Shown here one piece after another: positions 23,785 through 30,483 of a stretch of DNA of 33,908 bases. A program made the position numbers and the translations under genes. The stretch is from positions 1 through 33,908 of the IMG/VR virus record IMGVR_UViG_3300024520_000291, one strand, 5' to 3'. Numbering within the stretch: the stretch's first letter is position 1; the number at the start of each line of letters is the position of its first letter. Under the pieces are notes generated by a model. It had not been told where the DNA came from and did not search any database. It worked only from the letters and a program-made list of their open reading frames with translations. Source of the stretch: a virus.

Positions 23785-23833
23785 TTTGTAACTCCTTGTT
23801 TTTGTGGTTGTTGGTAGTGACTCCAACAAAATC

Positions 23834-23862
23834 AGTGTACACAGGGCGTATACATGTGTAAA
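23834..23862 (-). promoter_or_regulatory. Promoter of the 22414-23784 operon with embedded operator
   Basis: On the minus strand: -35 TTTACA (23862-23857), exact 17-base spacer, -10 TACACT (23839-23834). The spacer contains a GTATAC core (23848-23853) and the -10 overlaps the palindrome GTGTACAC (23835-23842). The similarity to GTGTATACAC at 19170 and 23922 suggests control by the same regulator. Confidence 0.6.
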
Positions 23863-23921
23863 CCCCCGCGCACACCAGTAATGGCGGGGCCTGTAGGGGA
23901 GCAAAAACAAAATCCTTCCAT

Positions 23922-23931
23922 GTGTATACAC
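23922..23931. promoter_or_regulatory. Operator palindrome GTGTATACAC, second copy
   Basis: Perfect 10-bp palindrome followed by TTTATG, matching the copy at 19170-19179 followed by TTTGTG (12 identical bases from TGTATACACTTT). A -10-like TATGAT (23934-23939) lies just downstream, toward the DUF932 gene. A dimer bound here would block that promoter. Confidence 0.55.
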
Positions 23932-24005
23932 TTTATGATACTTTACGGGTCGCCCTGGTTTGGAAAGCACTCCGGCCAGGTTATAAACCACAAAGGAAAA
24001 TCACT

Positions 24006-25163
24006 ATGAAAACCGGAATTACATTACAAGCCCTATTAACAGAGGTTACCCGACAGAGCGAAGTAAAGAGGGACTTTGTCGTAGGAACAAACAGGGGAGT
24101 AAGGTTGCTTAGCCATTTCCCGGACGGGGCCGCCGCGGCCATCATTGCCAACTCGGAAGGCGTAGAACCTATTACCGCATTACACTTGGCGGGAGATCAA
24201 CAATCCGAAGTGTTTACAGTTAGCGACCACTGTCACTCACAAATTGCTGGCCGACTTGGAATCCCGCAAAAGTATTACCAACGGTTGTTAACCGATCACC
24301 CAGACATTCTGCGAAGCGACGTTAACAACTTGTTTAACCGGGAACCAAAAACCAGATTGGTAAGAACGTTAGATGGAAACGCACGAGCGTTTTTGTCTGA
24401 CCGGTTTCGGCGGTTGGATAATTACGAGGTTCTTGAAAACGTATTACCGCCGTTAGTAAAAGGCGACATTGAAAACCGGTTGTTGTCCTCGCATGTTGGG
24501 GAAAACTCCATGCACCTAAAAATCCTTTTTACCGATGAGTCGCTAATTCGGGAAATTGGTTTGGCGCCTAACGGTAGCCCCGACACAGTACAGCCCTATT
24601 GTGTATTGCGTAACTCAGAAACAGGTATGGGAAAACTATCCGTTAAGGCCGGGTTTTATCGAGATTACTGTACCAATGGTTGTATCTTTGGTGCGACTGA
24701 GGCCTTTAGTTGGGCGCGAAATCATATCGGTGGCAAGTTGGTTGAGGGTACAGAAATTGAAGTGTTTACGGATGAAACACAGCGACTCCAAGACTTGACA
24801 ATAATCGCTGAGATTACCGATTCAATTCGTGCAATGGTTAACCCGGAAACGATCACAACAATGTGCAACCGGTTACGAGAAATTAAAACCGGTGAAAAGG
24901 TAGTGGATAGTTTTGGCGCGGTGGATCAACTGGCAATTGAGGTTGGACTAAGAGAGCCGGAAAAGTTGAGCGTATTGGCAACCCTGTTAAAGGACGATGA
25001 TTTTTCACAATGGGGGATGGTTAATGCGGTTACGGCGACAGCGAACCAAGATGATATTTCCTATGAACGAGCTCAAGAGTTGGAACAGGTTGGTGCAAAA
25101 ATCATTGAGTTCACGCCACGTAAATGGCATCAGGTAGCGTCCGCTGAAAAACTGGCCGCGTAA
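24006..25163 (+). CDS. DUF932 family phage/plasmid-like protein
   Basis: 385 residues from ATG 24006, with AAAGGA ten bases upstream. DUF932 features are the GIPQKYYQRLLTDHPDI block, the core RTLDGNARAFLSDRFRRLDN and LENVLPPL, and the later GFYRDYCTNGCIFGATEAFS and KLSVLATLLKDDDFSQWGM. The family is common on phages and plasmids; its role is not firmly known, though replication or recombination support is often suggested. It heads the large rightward operon opposite an operator palindrome, suggesting early expression under the shared regulator. Confidence 0.88.
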   Translation: MKTGITLQALLTEVTRQSEVKRDFVVGTNRGVRLLSHFPDGAAAAIIANSEGVEPITALHLAGDQQSEVFTVSDHCHSQIAGRLGIPQKYYQRLLTDHPDILRSDVNNLFNREPKTRLVRTLDGNARAFLSDRFRRLDNYEVLENVLPPLVKGDIENRLLSSHVGENSMHLKILFTDESLIREIGLAPNGSPDTVQPYCVLRNSETGMGKLSVKAGFYRDYCTNGCIFGATEAFSWARNHIGGKLVEGTEIEVFTDETQRLQDLTIIAEITDSIRAMVNPETITTMCNRLREIKTGEKVVDSFGAVDQLAIEVGLREPEKLSVLATLLKDDDFSQWGMVNAVTATANQDDISYERAQELEQVGAKIIEFTPRKWHQVASAEKLAA

Positions 25164-25172
25164 GCAAATCGG

Positions 25173-25204
25173 TTCGGGGCGGGAAATAGTGAGCCCGTCC
25201 CGAA
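25173..25204 (+). terminator. Hairpin after the DUF932 gene
   Basis: 11-bp stem TTCGGGGCGGG / CCCGTCCCGAA with one G-T pair and a 10-base loop, followed by TTTGT, nine bases past the stop codon. Placement and GC-rich stem fit a terminator, but the T-tract is short, so it may be partial. Confidence 0.6.
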
Positions 25205-25232
25205 TTTGTCGGAAGTAAGGCACCGGTTTTCC

Positions 25233-25252
25233 AAAGCCCTTGTTAGGGTTTT
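25233..25252 (+). terminator. Second weak hairpin in the 25.2 kb gap
   Basis: 8-bp stem AAAGCCCT / AGGGTTTT (one G-T pair) with a TGTT tetraloop, followed by ATTC. The right arm itself supplies four T, so it could act as a weak terminator or a processing site. Confidence 0.4.
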
Positions 25253-25299
25253 ATTCATAAACTCCTTACCTAAGAAGGAAGGAGGAAAACAAACGCCCA

Positions 25300-25321
25300 G
25301 AAACCCCCGTGCCGGGGTTTC
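25300..25321 (+). ncRNA. Hairpin in possible structured RNA
   Basis: Perfect 8-bp stem GAAACCCC / GGGGTTTC with loop CGTGCC, no T-tract after it. It lies just 5' of a terminator-like structure (25328-25386). Together they could form a short, independently folded RNA or a leader. AGAAGGAAGGAGGAAA upstream (25273-25288) is a purine-rich ribosome-site-like tract with no start codon at proper distance. Confidence 0.35.
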
Positions 25322-25327
25322 GGAATC

Positions 25328-25386
25328 GGAAGGCGCCTCAAAATAACGAGGCTCTCTCTCCCAATTGGGGCGTCTTCCTTTTTTTT
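25328..25386 (+). terminator. Terminator with competing inner hairpin and T8
   Basis: The outer stem GGAAGGCGCC / GGCGTCTTCC (10 bp, one G-T) closes directly onto eight T. Inside, GCCTC (25335-25339) can instead pair with GAGGC (25348-25352), which destroys the outer stem, and CCCAATTGGG is self-complementary. Two exclusive folds before a T-run is the design of an attenuator. The next gene starts 25 bases later at ATG 25411. Confidence 0.6.
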
Positions 25387-25410
25387 ACTTTAATTAAAAG
25401 GAAACCTTAA

Positions 25411-26406
25411 ATGACCGATAACCTACTATCCAATAATCCTGAAGAAGACATTGCACCAATATCACCCTTCGGTGCGATCGAATATCCTCACAGTAAAGAC
25501 TCCTTACGCGCCGCCGTTTTTGCTTGTCAACACCTAACAGAAATCAATGATTCCGATGATTACGAAATCATAACCGAGGCCGCGGGCAGGTTGGCAGCAT
25601 TGAAACAGGAAACCGAAAAAACCCGCAAATCACTGAAATCCGACGCGTTAAAACATGGGAAACTAGTTGACAGTATGGCCAAGGAATTACAGTTGATACT
25701 GGAACCTACGTTAACCCGTTTGGCAAAGTTACGGGTTCTGTGGAATAACAGAAAAAAAATTGAACGTGAAGAAATGGAGCGAAAGGATAAAATCAGAAAG
25801 GATAAACTTCAGGCCGTTTTAGATAAAGTTACTAACTATCCCCTTCTTTGTTTAATGAAAACCTCTCAAGAAATAATGGGCGCAATGAAAGAGTTGGCGG
25901 ACATAACCGGTGATTGGGAAGAGTTTGAACTTGAAATTTTGTCGGCCAAACAAAAGGCCAGAGCTCGGTTAAGTGAAATGTATAACGATGCACTGGCCAA
26001 CGAACTGCAGAAAGCCGAACTTGACAAACTGAAACAGGAACAGGAAGAACAGAAACTAGGGCGGTTTACCAAATTATTTACAAGGCCAGAAAAACAATCC
26101 GTTAGCGGCCCTGAATACGAAAACGACTACACGGAGGCACCCGGAGCCAAAGTAGCAGAAGTTACCCTTTTTGATGAGGTTCAAGAAATTGACAAGGTGT
26201 TAAATGGTGTCCAACACAAAGAAGAGGTGTTACCCGGGACTTGGGTTTACTTCGAAGGTAAAGGGGACCTGCCGCCTTCTTTGGTTTTTGAAACTGAGCA
26301 CGAGTGGATAGAAACAATGGTAGCCGAAACGAGGGTAACGCCGCGAAATGTTTCCGTAGTTATTAGGTGGGACGAGGGGGACAAAGAGCAAGAGGGGTTG
26401 TTTTAG
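25411..26406 (+). CDS. Coiled-coil protein, unknown function
   Basis: 331 residues, not recognised by name. Residues about 50-220 are a long, highly charged helical region (LKQETEKTRKSLKSDALKHG; WNNRKKIEREEMERKDKIRK; ELQKAELDKLKQEQEEQK), strongly coiled-coil. The last 70 residues change to strands (PGTWVYFEGKGDLPPSL; VTPRNVSVVIRWDEG). Similar layouts occur in phage recombination-accessory proteins such as DUF1351, but I see no diagnostic motif. ATG 25411 has AAAGGAAA about nine bases upstream. It is preceded by the attenuator-like structure. Confidence 0.6.
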   Translation: MTDNLLSNNPEEDIAPISPFGAIEYPHSKDSLRAAVFACQHLTEINDSDDYEIITEAAGRLAALKQETEKTRKSLKSDALKHGKLVDSMAKELQLILEPTLTRLAKLRVLWNNRKKIEREEMERKDKIRKDKLQAVLDKVTNYPLLCLMKTSQEIMGAMKELADITGDWEEFELEILSAKQKARARLSEMYNDALANELQKAELDKLKQEQEEQKLGRFTKLFTRPEKQSVSGPEYENDYTEAPGAKVAEVTLFDEVQEIDKVLNGVQHKEEVLPGTWVYFEGKGDLPPSLVFETEHEWIETMVAETRVTPRNVSVVIRWDEGDKEQEGLF

Positions 26407-26410
26407 CCCC

Positions 26411-26620
26411 TGTGCATAACTCATGTATAAATGTGCGCAACTTTCAAATGTCCAAATTTCACGGAAGTTGTGCACGTTTGTTTACAGGGAACCACAACGT
26501 TTATACAAAAGTTATCAAACGGGGGTTCCCTACTGGTGGCGGGGGTTACGGTAATCTGCCCACAAGTAACGGGGCCCCCAATAACAACAACAACTTTCTA
26601 TATATATATACATTACTTTT
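26411..26620. other. Candidate replication origin with DnaA boxes and AT-rich element
   Basis: A 229-bp gap upstream of the DnaA domain IV gene. It holds TGTGCATAA (26411-26419, 9/9 to the reverse DnaA box TGTGNATAA), TTATACAAA (26501-26509, 8/9) and two 7/9 boxes (26422-26430, 26432-26440). An imperfect dyad pairs GTGCGCAACTT (26434-26444) with AAGTTGTGCAC (26466-26476). A second dyad, AGGGAACC (26486-26493) with GGTTCCCT (26524-26531), encloses the 8/9 box. A TATATATATATA tract (26600-26611) follows an ACAACAACAA run. Boxes, dyads and an AT-rich unwinding-like tract are the parts of an origin; direct proof is lacking. Confidence 0.5.
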
Positions 26621-26635
26621 AGAGGTGGCCGTAGA

Positions 26636-27025
26636 GTGAGGATGGATAAAACGTATTCCATGCGAGTAATTAAGCAATTGATGCGGCGTGGAAATGAAAA
26701 CGCCATTGAAGCCGTAATTGTTGAAGTGATAGGAAATTATTACGGATATACAGAGGGGGAGCTTTTTGGTCGGTCGAGGCAACAGCCTTTGGCCACGGCA
26801 AGAATGTTGGCGATGTCATTAATATATGAACAAGGGGGAATGTCCTTTCCCTGTATTGGAGACATGTTTTCCCGTGACCATACAACCGCGGTACATGCCA
26901 TAACCCGAATTCATGAATTGATAGAGTTGGAGCCGAAGTTTGGTAAAGAGGTTGAAATGTTGCGAACACGGGTTAAAGAGGAAACAAACCGGTACTTGAA
27001 AGTATTATCAAATGTCGAAAACTGA
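26636..27025 (+). CDS. Stand-alone DnaA domain IV (DnaA-box binding) protein
   Basis: 129 residues. Residues about 25-98 match the C-terminal DNA-binding domain of the initiator DnaA: a helix block (VIVEVIGNYYGYTEGELFG), the basic loop GRSRQQPLATARMLAMSLIY, and the signature SRDHTTAVHAITRI (DHTTAVHA at 81-88, the helix that reads DnaA boxes). There is no AAA+ domain, so it cannot itself form an active initiator filament. It may direct host DnaA to the phage, compete for boxes, or regulate. GTG 26636 has AGAGGTGG eight bases upstream; ATG 26642 has GAGG too close. DnaA-like boxes lie directly upstream. Confidence 0.88.
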   Translation: MRMDKTYSMRVIKQLMRRGNENAIEAVIVEVIGNYYGYTEGELFGRSRQQPLATARMLAMSLIYEQGGMSFPCIGDMFSRDHTTAVHAITRIHELIELEPKFGKEVEMLRTRVKEETNRYLKVLSNVEN

Positions 27026-27224
27026 AAGAGAAAGACAAAAATTAATGCTGTATCGGAAATGGTGGGATACCCGTAACGAACTAACCGTTAATAAGTTTGA
27101 GGTTGCAAGTAAAGCCGGTCGGCGGAGCATATTTAAACGGATAACCAAGTCCGATCGGTTTAAGCAAATGTTTGGTGAGACCCTTCAGGAGTATCACATT
27201 CAATTGAAAATGAGTAAAGAGTAA
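27012..27224 (+). CDS. Unknown 70-residue basic protein
   Basis: Very basic (about 20 Lys/Arg), helical, with no Cys or membrane segment (ERERQKLMLYRKWWDTRNEL; ITKSDRFKQMFGETLQEYH). It overlaps the DnaA-like gene by 14 bp and shares TAATG with the next gene. Its size and charge fit a nucleic-acid-binding helper, but that is an inference. Confidence 0.6.
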   Translation: MSKTERERQKLMLYRKWWDTRNELTVNKFEVASKAGRRSIFKRITKSDRFKQMFGETLQEYHIQLKMSKE

Positions 27225-27547
27225 TGGGGGTAACTGTAATGTTGTACGACCATAAACCGAATGAGGGGGCTTGTATTCAAGCCGTGAGAACCTCTGGACA
27301 GGTTGCGCACTGGCATCAATGTAGAAATAGAATTAGGAAGGATAAGTACTGCCTGCAACATCATCCGGATACCAGGGCACAAAGAAAAAAAGTTAACGAT
27401 CAGAAATACCGGTTACAAATTCAAAAGCGACAAAAACCAATGAGGGACTTAAAGGCTTTTCGGGAGGCCCTGGTTTTTATTGCTGATGGAATAAGTAATC
27501 CAAGACAGGTAGCATCCACGGCATTAAAGCGTGCAGACGATGATTAA
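27224..27547 (+). CDS. Small Cys/His zinc-binding-type protein
   Basis: 107 residues. The N-terminal third has ACIQAVRTSGQVAHWHQCRN and then YCLQHHP, giving Cys, His/Cys, Cys and His spacing of a zinc knuckle. A basic helical region (KKVNDQKYRLQIQKRQKPM) and ALVFIADGISNPRQVASTAL follow. ATG 27224 overlaps the previous stop (TAATG); ATG 27239 with GGGGGT upstream is an alternative start. Function unknown. Confidence 0.6.
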   Translation: MGVTVMLYDHKPNEGACIQAVRTSGQVAHWHQCRNRIRKDKYCLQHHPDTRAQRKKVNDQKYRLQIQKRQKPMRDLKAFREALVFIADGISNPRQVASTALKRADDD

Positions 27548-27932
27548 CAGGCGGATGCGGTGGGAGTGTGCCGATAAGGGTTGTTACCGGGAGTTGTGTT
27601 GTCCGAACCTATCTCTTTTCGATGGATGTTTCCCGGGGAAAATGTCACTTGGTGACGTGGACGGGATTATAGAAATTGGCGGCCGGTTTTTGATGTTGGA
27701 ATGGAAGGGCCCAAATGGCCAGTTAACAACCGGACAAAAGATTATGTATAACCGACTTACCGCTACATGCCCCTTTGTGGTTTATGTGGTGGACGGGAAC
27801 AGCGAAACTATGGAAGTATTTGGTTACCGTCGTTTTTGGTTGGGGCAAACGTCTATTTGGAAGAAGGCCAACCAAAGCGACTTAATGTGTGAAATACATA
27901 ATTGGGTTCAGTATACGGGAAGAGGGAAGTGA
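27540..27932 (+). CDS. PD-(D/E)XK nuclease-like protein
   Basis: 130 residues. The core reads MSLGDVDGIIEIGGRFLMLE followed by WKGPNGQLTTGQ, giving Asp (GDVDG), then Glu-x-Lys (EWK) and a downstream Gln, the metal-site pattern of small PD-(D/E)XK nucleases such as resolvase-like or VRR-NUC enzymes. The N-terminus has four Cys (CADKGCYRELCC), perhaps a zinc clasp. Start ATG 27540 overlaps the preceding gene by 8 bp; GTG 27531 is less likely. A second enzyme of the same superfamily sits at 31772. Confidence 0.65.
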   Translation: MINRRMRWECADKGCYRELCCPNLSLFDGCFPGKMSLGDVDGIIEIGGRFLMLEWKGPNGQLTTGQKIMYNRLTATCPFVVYVVDGNSETMEVFGYRRFWLGQTSIWKKANQSDLMCEIHNWVQYTGRGK

Positions 27933-27948
27933 CAGGAGTTACAGCACG

Positions 27949-28203
27949 GTGAAAACAAAAACGCGGGCATTAATGATTGATTTGGCGGCTAAACAACACG
28001 CCGTAAATGAGCTCAACCAAATGTTAACTCAACAGTTTCAAGACGTATTGGCAGGAATTAGAGGGCGTAATTATCACGCCCGGGCGGCACAAATCCCGGG
28101 CCTAAAAGAGAGAATACATTCGGACGCGGCGTTGGCAAGAAAACACAACATAACTGTGTATGCCCTTAGACGCAAACGTCAGCGATGGTTGGGCTTTGGA
28201 TAG
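27949..28203 (+). CDS. Unknown 84-residue basic protein
   Basis: Not recognised. It has a helical N-terminal part (LAAKQHAVNELNQMLTQQFQ) and a basic C-terminal part with an HTH-like rhythm (DAALARKHNITVYALRRKRQ). GTG 27949 with AGGAG ten bases upstream decides the start; readings from 27889 would lie within the nuclease gene and lack a ribosome site. A DNA-binding role is possible. Confidence 0.55.
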   Translation: MKTKTRALMIDLAAKQHAVNELNQMLTQQFQDVLAGIRGRNYHARAAQIPGLKERIHSDAALARKHNITVYALRRKRQRWLGFG

Positions 28204-28215
28204 GAGAAAAACAAA

Positions 28216-28374
28216 ATGAACCCGGTTGAGTTGTTTGTGGTGGTGGCTTTAATTCAAGTACGTAGGCTTTATTTGGCGCTGGAAAATAAGAAAAAAAAGA
28301 ACAAGGCTTCATTGTGTCCGGTTTGTGGGCATAGGCACTGGGCCCGGGAAGGGCACAATTGGAAAAAGAAATAG
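28216..28374 (+). CDS. 52-residue zinc-ribbon-type protein
   Basis: The N-terminal half is hydrophobic (VELFVVVALIQVRRLYLALE), perhaps a single membrane helix, followed by KKKKNK and a C-terminal CPVCGHRHWAREGH, a two-Cys plus His zinc pattern. ATG 28216 has TAGGAG with good spacing. Confidence 0.6.
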   Translation: MNPVELFVVVALIQVRRLYLALENKKKKNKASLCPVCGHRHWAREGHNWKKK

Positions 28375-28403
28375 CCTTTGGTGAAACAGGTGGATACATT
28401 TAC

Positions 28404-28940
28404 ATGAAAGAAATATCAGAATACAGGCCAACCGAGCTTGTTGAAATGTTAGAGAACTTTATACCCGTAGTTGCTAACGTGTTGTTGTCTGAGGTAAGTG
28501 AAGACGCCCGCGGGCAGACAGCAAAAATCACATTCAACGAAGACGCCAACCCGTTAATACCGTTAATGGTTAATGCCCTTGGAAGTCGGATCCCGTCAAA
28601 GCAGTTTACCGTTTTGATGATAGAGCTTGACGATAACGCCATTCCCGTTGACCAAGTACGGCGGGCGGAGGTTCAGGACCTAATGAACCGGAACGGCCAA
28701 CTGGCCCGAACGTTTTATGCTATTTGTGCGGATACAGAGTTCCACAGATGGTTGGCCACAACGCAAGGTGTTTCCTTTGGAATCGCTGAAAGAAAGCAAA
28801 GGGTTGCCATAGCGAAGGAATGGGCAAAACAAAAAAACATCATCCCTCAAATACTAGACACTGATCAGGGAGCCTTGGATCACTTCAACAAGGTAATGCG
28901 GGCCCCGTTTCAAGAGTGGCGCCAGCGGAGGCTAAAATGA
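28404..28940 (+). CDS. Unknown 178-residue protein
   Basis: No family recognised. The N-terminal half is mixed helix and strand (TELVEMLENFIPVVANVLLS; TAKITFNEDANPLIPLMVN; KQFTVLMIELDDN). The C-terminal half is helical and charged (QVRRAEVQDLMNRNGQLART; AERKQRVAIAKEWAKQKN). ATG 28404 has AGGTGG ten bases upstream; a TTG at 28359 would add 15 residues without a ribosome site. It overlaps the next gene by 4 bp. It sits among nuclease and zinc-protein genes, so a DNA metabolism role is possible. Confidence 0.6.
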   Translation: MKEISEYRPTELVEMLENFIPVVANVLLSEVSEDARGQTAKITFNEDANPLIPLMVNALGSRIPSKQFTVLMIELDDNAIPVDQVRRAEVQDLMNRNGQLARTFYAICADTEFHRWLATTQGVSFGIAERKQRVAIAKEWAKQKNIIPQILDTDQGALDHFNKVMRAPFQEWRQRRLK

Positions 28941-29158
28941 ATTTTTTTGAGATTAAGAAAATACGGGATTTGCTTGAGTACATGGTTCACGCAACGTATC
29001 AATACCCAGACCCAGCCTGTGAACAGAGTATGGATGAAATAAACCGGCCGGAGTACATAGACCAGTGTCTTGAATGGGTTAACGAAAACGCCGATGAAAT
29101 GGCTACTGCAATTGTGGGCGCGCGGGGAGTGCCAAAGGTTCCCGGGACTCACCAATAA
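28937..29158 (+). CDS. Unknown 73-residue acidic protein
   Basis: Helical and acidic (EIKKIRDLLEYMVHATYQYP; PEYIDQCLEWVNENADEMA). ATG 28937 has GGAGG six bases upstream, which rules out the longer reading from 28916. No motif is recognised. Confidence 0.6.
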   Translation: MNFFEIKKIRDLLEYMVHATYQYPDPACEQSMDEINRPEYIDQCLEWVNENADEMATAIVGARGVPKVPGTHQ

Positions 29159-29184
29159 AATATTGAGGAACAGCGGAGCAGAGT

Positions 29185-29280
29185 ATGAGTGCCAGTATTA
29201 TTGAAGTATGTCACGGTGGAGAGGTACCTTGTATGCATGGGGATTATGCAAGGCTGCGCTGTAGTGTTTGCGGTAAGTAG
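29185..29280 (+). CDS. 31-residue zinc-binding microprotein
   Basis: ATG 29185 with GGAG seven bases upstream opens a 31-residue frame ending at 29280. It contains CHGGEVPCMHGDYARLRCSV followed by CG, so four Cys and two His within 23 residues (C-H, C-x-H, C-x2-C), a plausible single zinc site. Much of the rest of its length is linker. Confidence 0.55.
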   Translation: MSASIIEVCHGGEVPCMHGDYARLRCSVCGK

Positions 29281-29313
29281 TCGACGGAGACGATGGGGGG
29301 GAGGTAACAGACA

Positions 29314-29553
29314 ATGAGTGATCGAACAAGTGGCTACGGATTCCACGCTGATGGACAAGCTATTAACCCGCCTGAAGGTCACAAAACCGTAGTGTGGGGA
29401 GAGCCATTACAGGTCGGGGACCGTCCCTTTGATGTATATTCTGGCTGGCTTACAGCTCATCACATAGACCTTGCACACAACCACCATGCCTATAGCACAG
29501 GAAGGTGGACCGCATACGCCAGAAGGAACCAGAGGAAGAGCAGTGCCCTTTGA
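29314..29553 (+). CDS. Unknown 79-residue protein
   Basis: ATG 29314 follows a strong GGGGGGGAGG. The product is Gly/His/Trp rich (TSGYGFHADGQAINPPEGHK; GWLTAHHIDLAHNHHAYSTG) without a recognised domain. The His cluster could bind metal. It overlaps the next gene by 11 bp. Confidence 0.55.
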   Translation: MSDRTSGYGFHADGQAINPPEGHKTVVWGEPLQVGDRPFDVYSGWLTAHHIDLAHNHHAYSTGRWTAYARRNQRKSSAL

Positions 29554-29806
29554 AATAATCGCAGTTTGTAGTCGGTGCAAAAAAAGAGAGCTAACTTTTG
29601 AGGACAACGCTAACGGATATCTTATGCCTGATCAGTGGAGCAAGCTTATAAAATATAACACCCATGAGGGCGATGATCACTTGTGCGTCAGATGCACAAG
29701 CCATCATATTAGGCGGTTTCTGTTGGAGCGAGCTATTACGATTTTTAGAGGAAGGCTAGAGGGGGGAAGCAAATGCCATCAAGGGCCGAACATAGGAAAC
29801 GGTTAA
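29543..29806 (+). CDS. Zinc-ribbon protein, 87 residues
   Basis: GTG 29543 with GAGGAAG four bases upstream gives 87 residues: CSRCKKRELTFEDN then, about 30 residues later, HLCVRCTSHHIRR, two CxxC pairs typical of a zinc ribbon. The ATG at 29486 would add 19 residues but has no ribosome site and lies deeper inside the previous gene. Its end overlaps the HNH-like gene by 34 bp. Likely nucleic-acid binding, function unknown. Confidence 0.6.
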   Translation: MPFEIIAVCSRCKKRELTFEDNANGYLMPDQWSKLIKYNTHEGDDHLCVRCTSHHIRRFLLERAITIFRGRLEGGSKCHQGPNIGNG

Positions 29807-30099
29807 AAGAATTACCCTGTATTGTTACCGGGAAAACCGATCACATTACATTACACCACTGTCACGGGGGTTCCATTAAAGAGGAGTTACTTATAACCAG
29901 CGGGGGGGCCCAAAAAACGAATGACTTTCTACAGGTTCCATTATGTTTCCGGTTACATCTTGGTGACATGAATCCCGAACATATTGGGATTGTAACTTGG
30001 GAGGCCAATATAGGAATGACTCAGGTAGAAATGCTTAATAGGGTTTCCCAGTTACTTGGATACGATGTTATTAAATATGCTCAGGAGGCAGAGCGGTGA
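29773..30099 (+). CDS. HNH-like (Ref-type) endonuclease candidate
   Basis: 108 residues. The sequence CIVTGKTDHITLHHCHGGSI, then FLQVPLCFRLHLGD and TWEANIGMTQVEML, gives the paired His (LHHCH), a conserved VPLC and a later His of an HNH fold. The layout resembles the C-terminal nuclease part of the RecA-dependent Ref nuclease of phage P1. The usual Asn of HNH is not certain. ATG 29773 has GGGGGGAAG three bases upstream. It likely acts in recombination or concatemer processing, inferred from family. Confidence 0.65.
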   Translation: MPSRAEHRKRLKELPCIVTGKTDHITLHHCHGGSIKEELLITSGGAQKTNDFLQVPLCFRLHLGDMNPEHIGIVTWEANIGMTQVEMLNRVSQLLGYDVIKYAQEAER

Positions 30100-30251
30100 A
30101 ACTAGAAGAGCTCCAACGAATGAAAATTAAAAACGGTTGTTTTTATTGTTGCTCGCAGGATATGAAGGCAAGAGGATTGTGTGCGAGTTGTTATCTTAAG
30201 GCCATGAAGGGGGGCTTGGCTTTTCCGGACAAGAAAAAGGACGCGGTATGA
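30096..30251 (+). CDS. 51-residue zinc-ribbon microprotein
   Basis: GTG 30096 with AGGAGG seven bases upstream. CFYCCSQDMKARGLCASCYL holds CxxCC and CxxC pairs 11 residues apart, a compact zinc ribbon of the type seen in small phage and ribosomal-type proteins; the rest is basic. It overlaps both neighbours by 4 bp. Confidence 0.65.
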   Translation: MKLEELQRMKIKNGCFYCCSQDMKARGLCASCYLKAMKGGLAFPDKKKDAV

Positions 30252-30451
30252 CAACAACGATAACCATAGGCCTTTGGGTAATTCCAGCGGGGATTTCTAT
30301 TTTAACGTTGCTAATTGTTATGTCTTTGCCAAGTGTGCGAAAGGATAAGGGGCAAATAGGAAGCGGGGTTTACACTTTAATCGTCTTGTTAATGTGGCTG
30401 GTCCTAACGCTTATTATGTGGTTGGCCTTTGCTCCCTGGTTATTTGGATGA
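30248..30451 (+). CDS. Small two-helix membrane protein
   Basis: 67 residues with two membrane segments: ITIGLWVIPAGISILTLLIV and VYTLIVLLMWLVLTLIMWLA, joined by a basic loop (RKDKGQ). Size and topology would suit a holin or antiholin, but the position 2 kb upstream of the lysis-like cassette makes another membrane role equally likely. It starts at ATG 30248 in the upstream stop (ATGA). Confidence 0.55.
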   Translation: MTTTITIGLWVIPAGISILTLLIVMSLPSVRKDKGQIGSGVYTLIVLLMWLVLTLIMWLAFAPWLFG

Positions 30452-30483
30452 GTAGTTGAAATGTTAGCAAGAGGATATTAAAG

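Noticed and set aside
26581-26622. Short ORFs through the ACAACAACAA/TATATATATATA tract
   Set aside because: The frames (26367-26639, 26431-26622) are low-complexity Thr/Tyr runs over the AT-rich element without ribosome sites.
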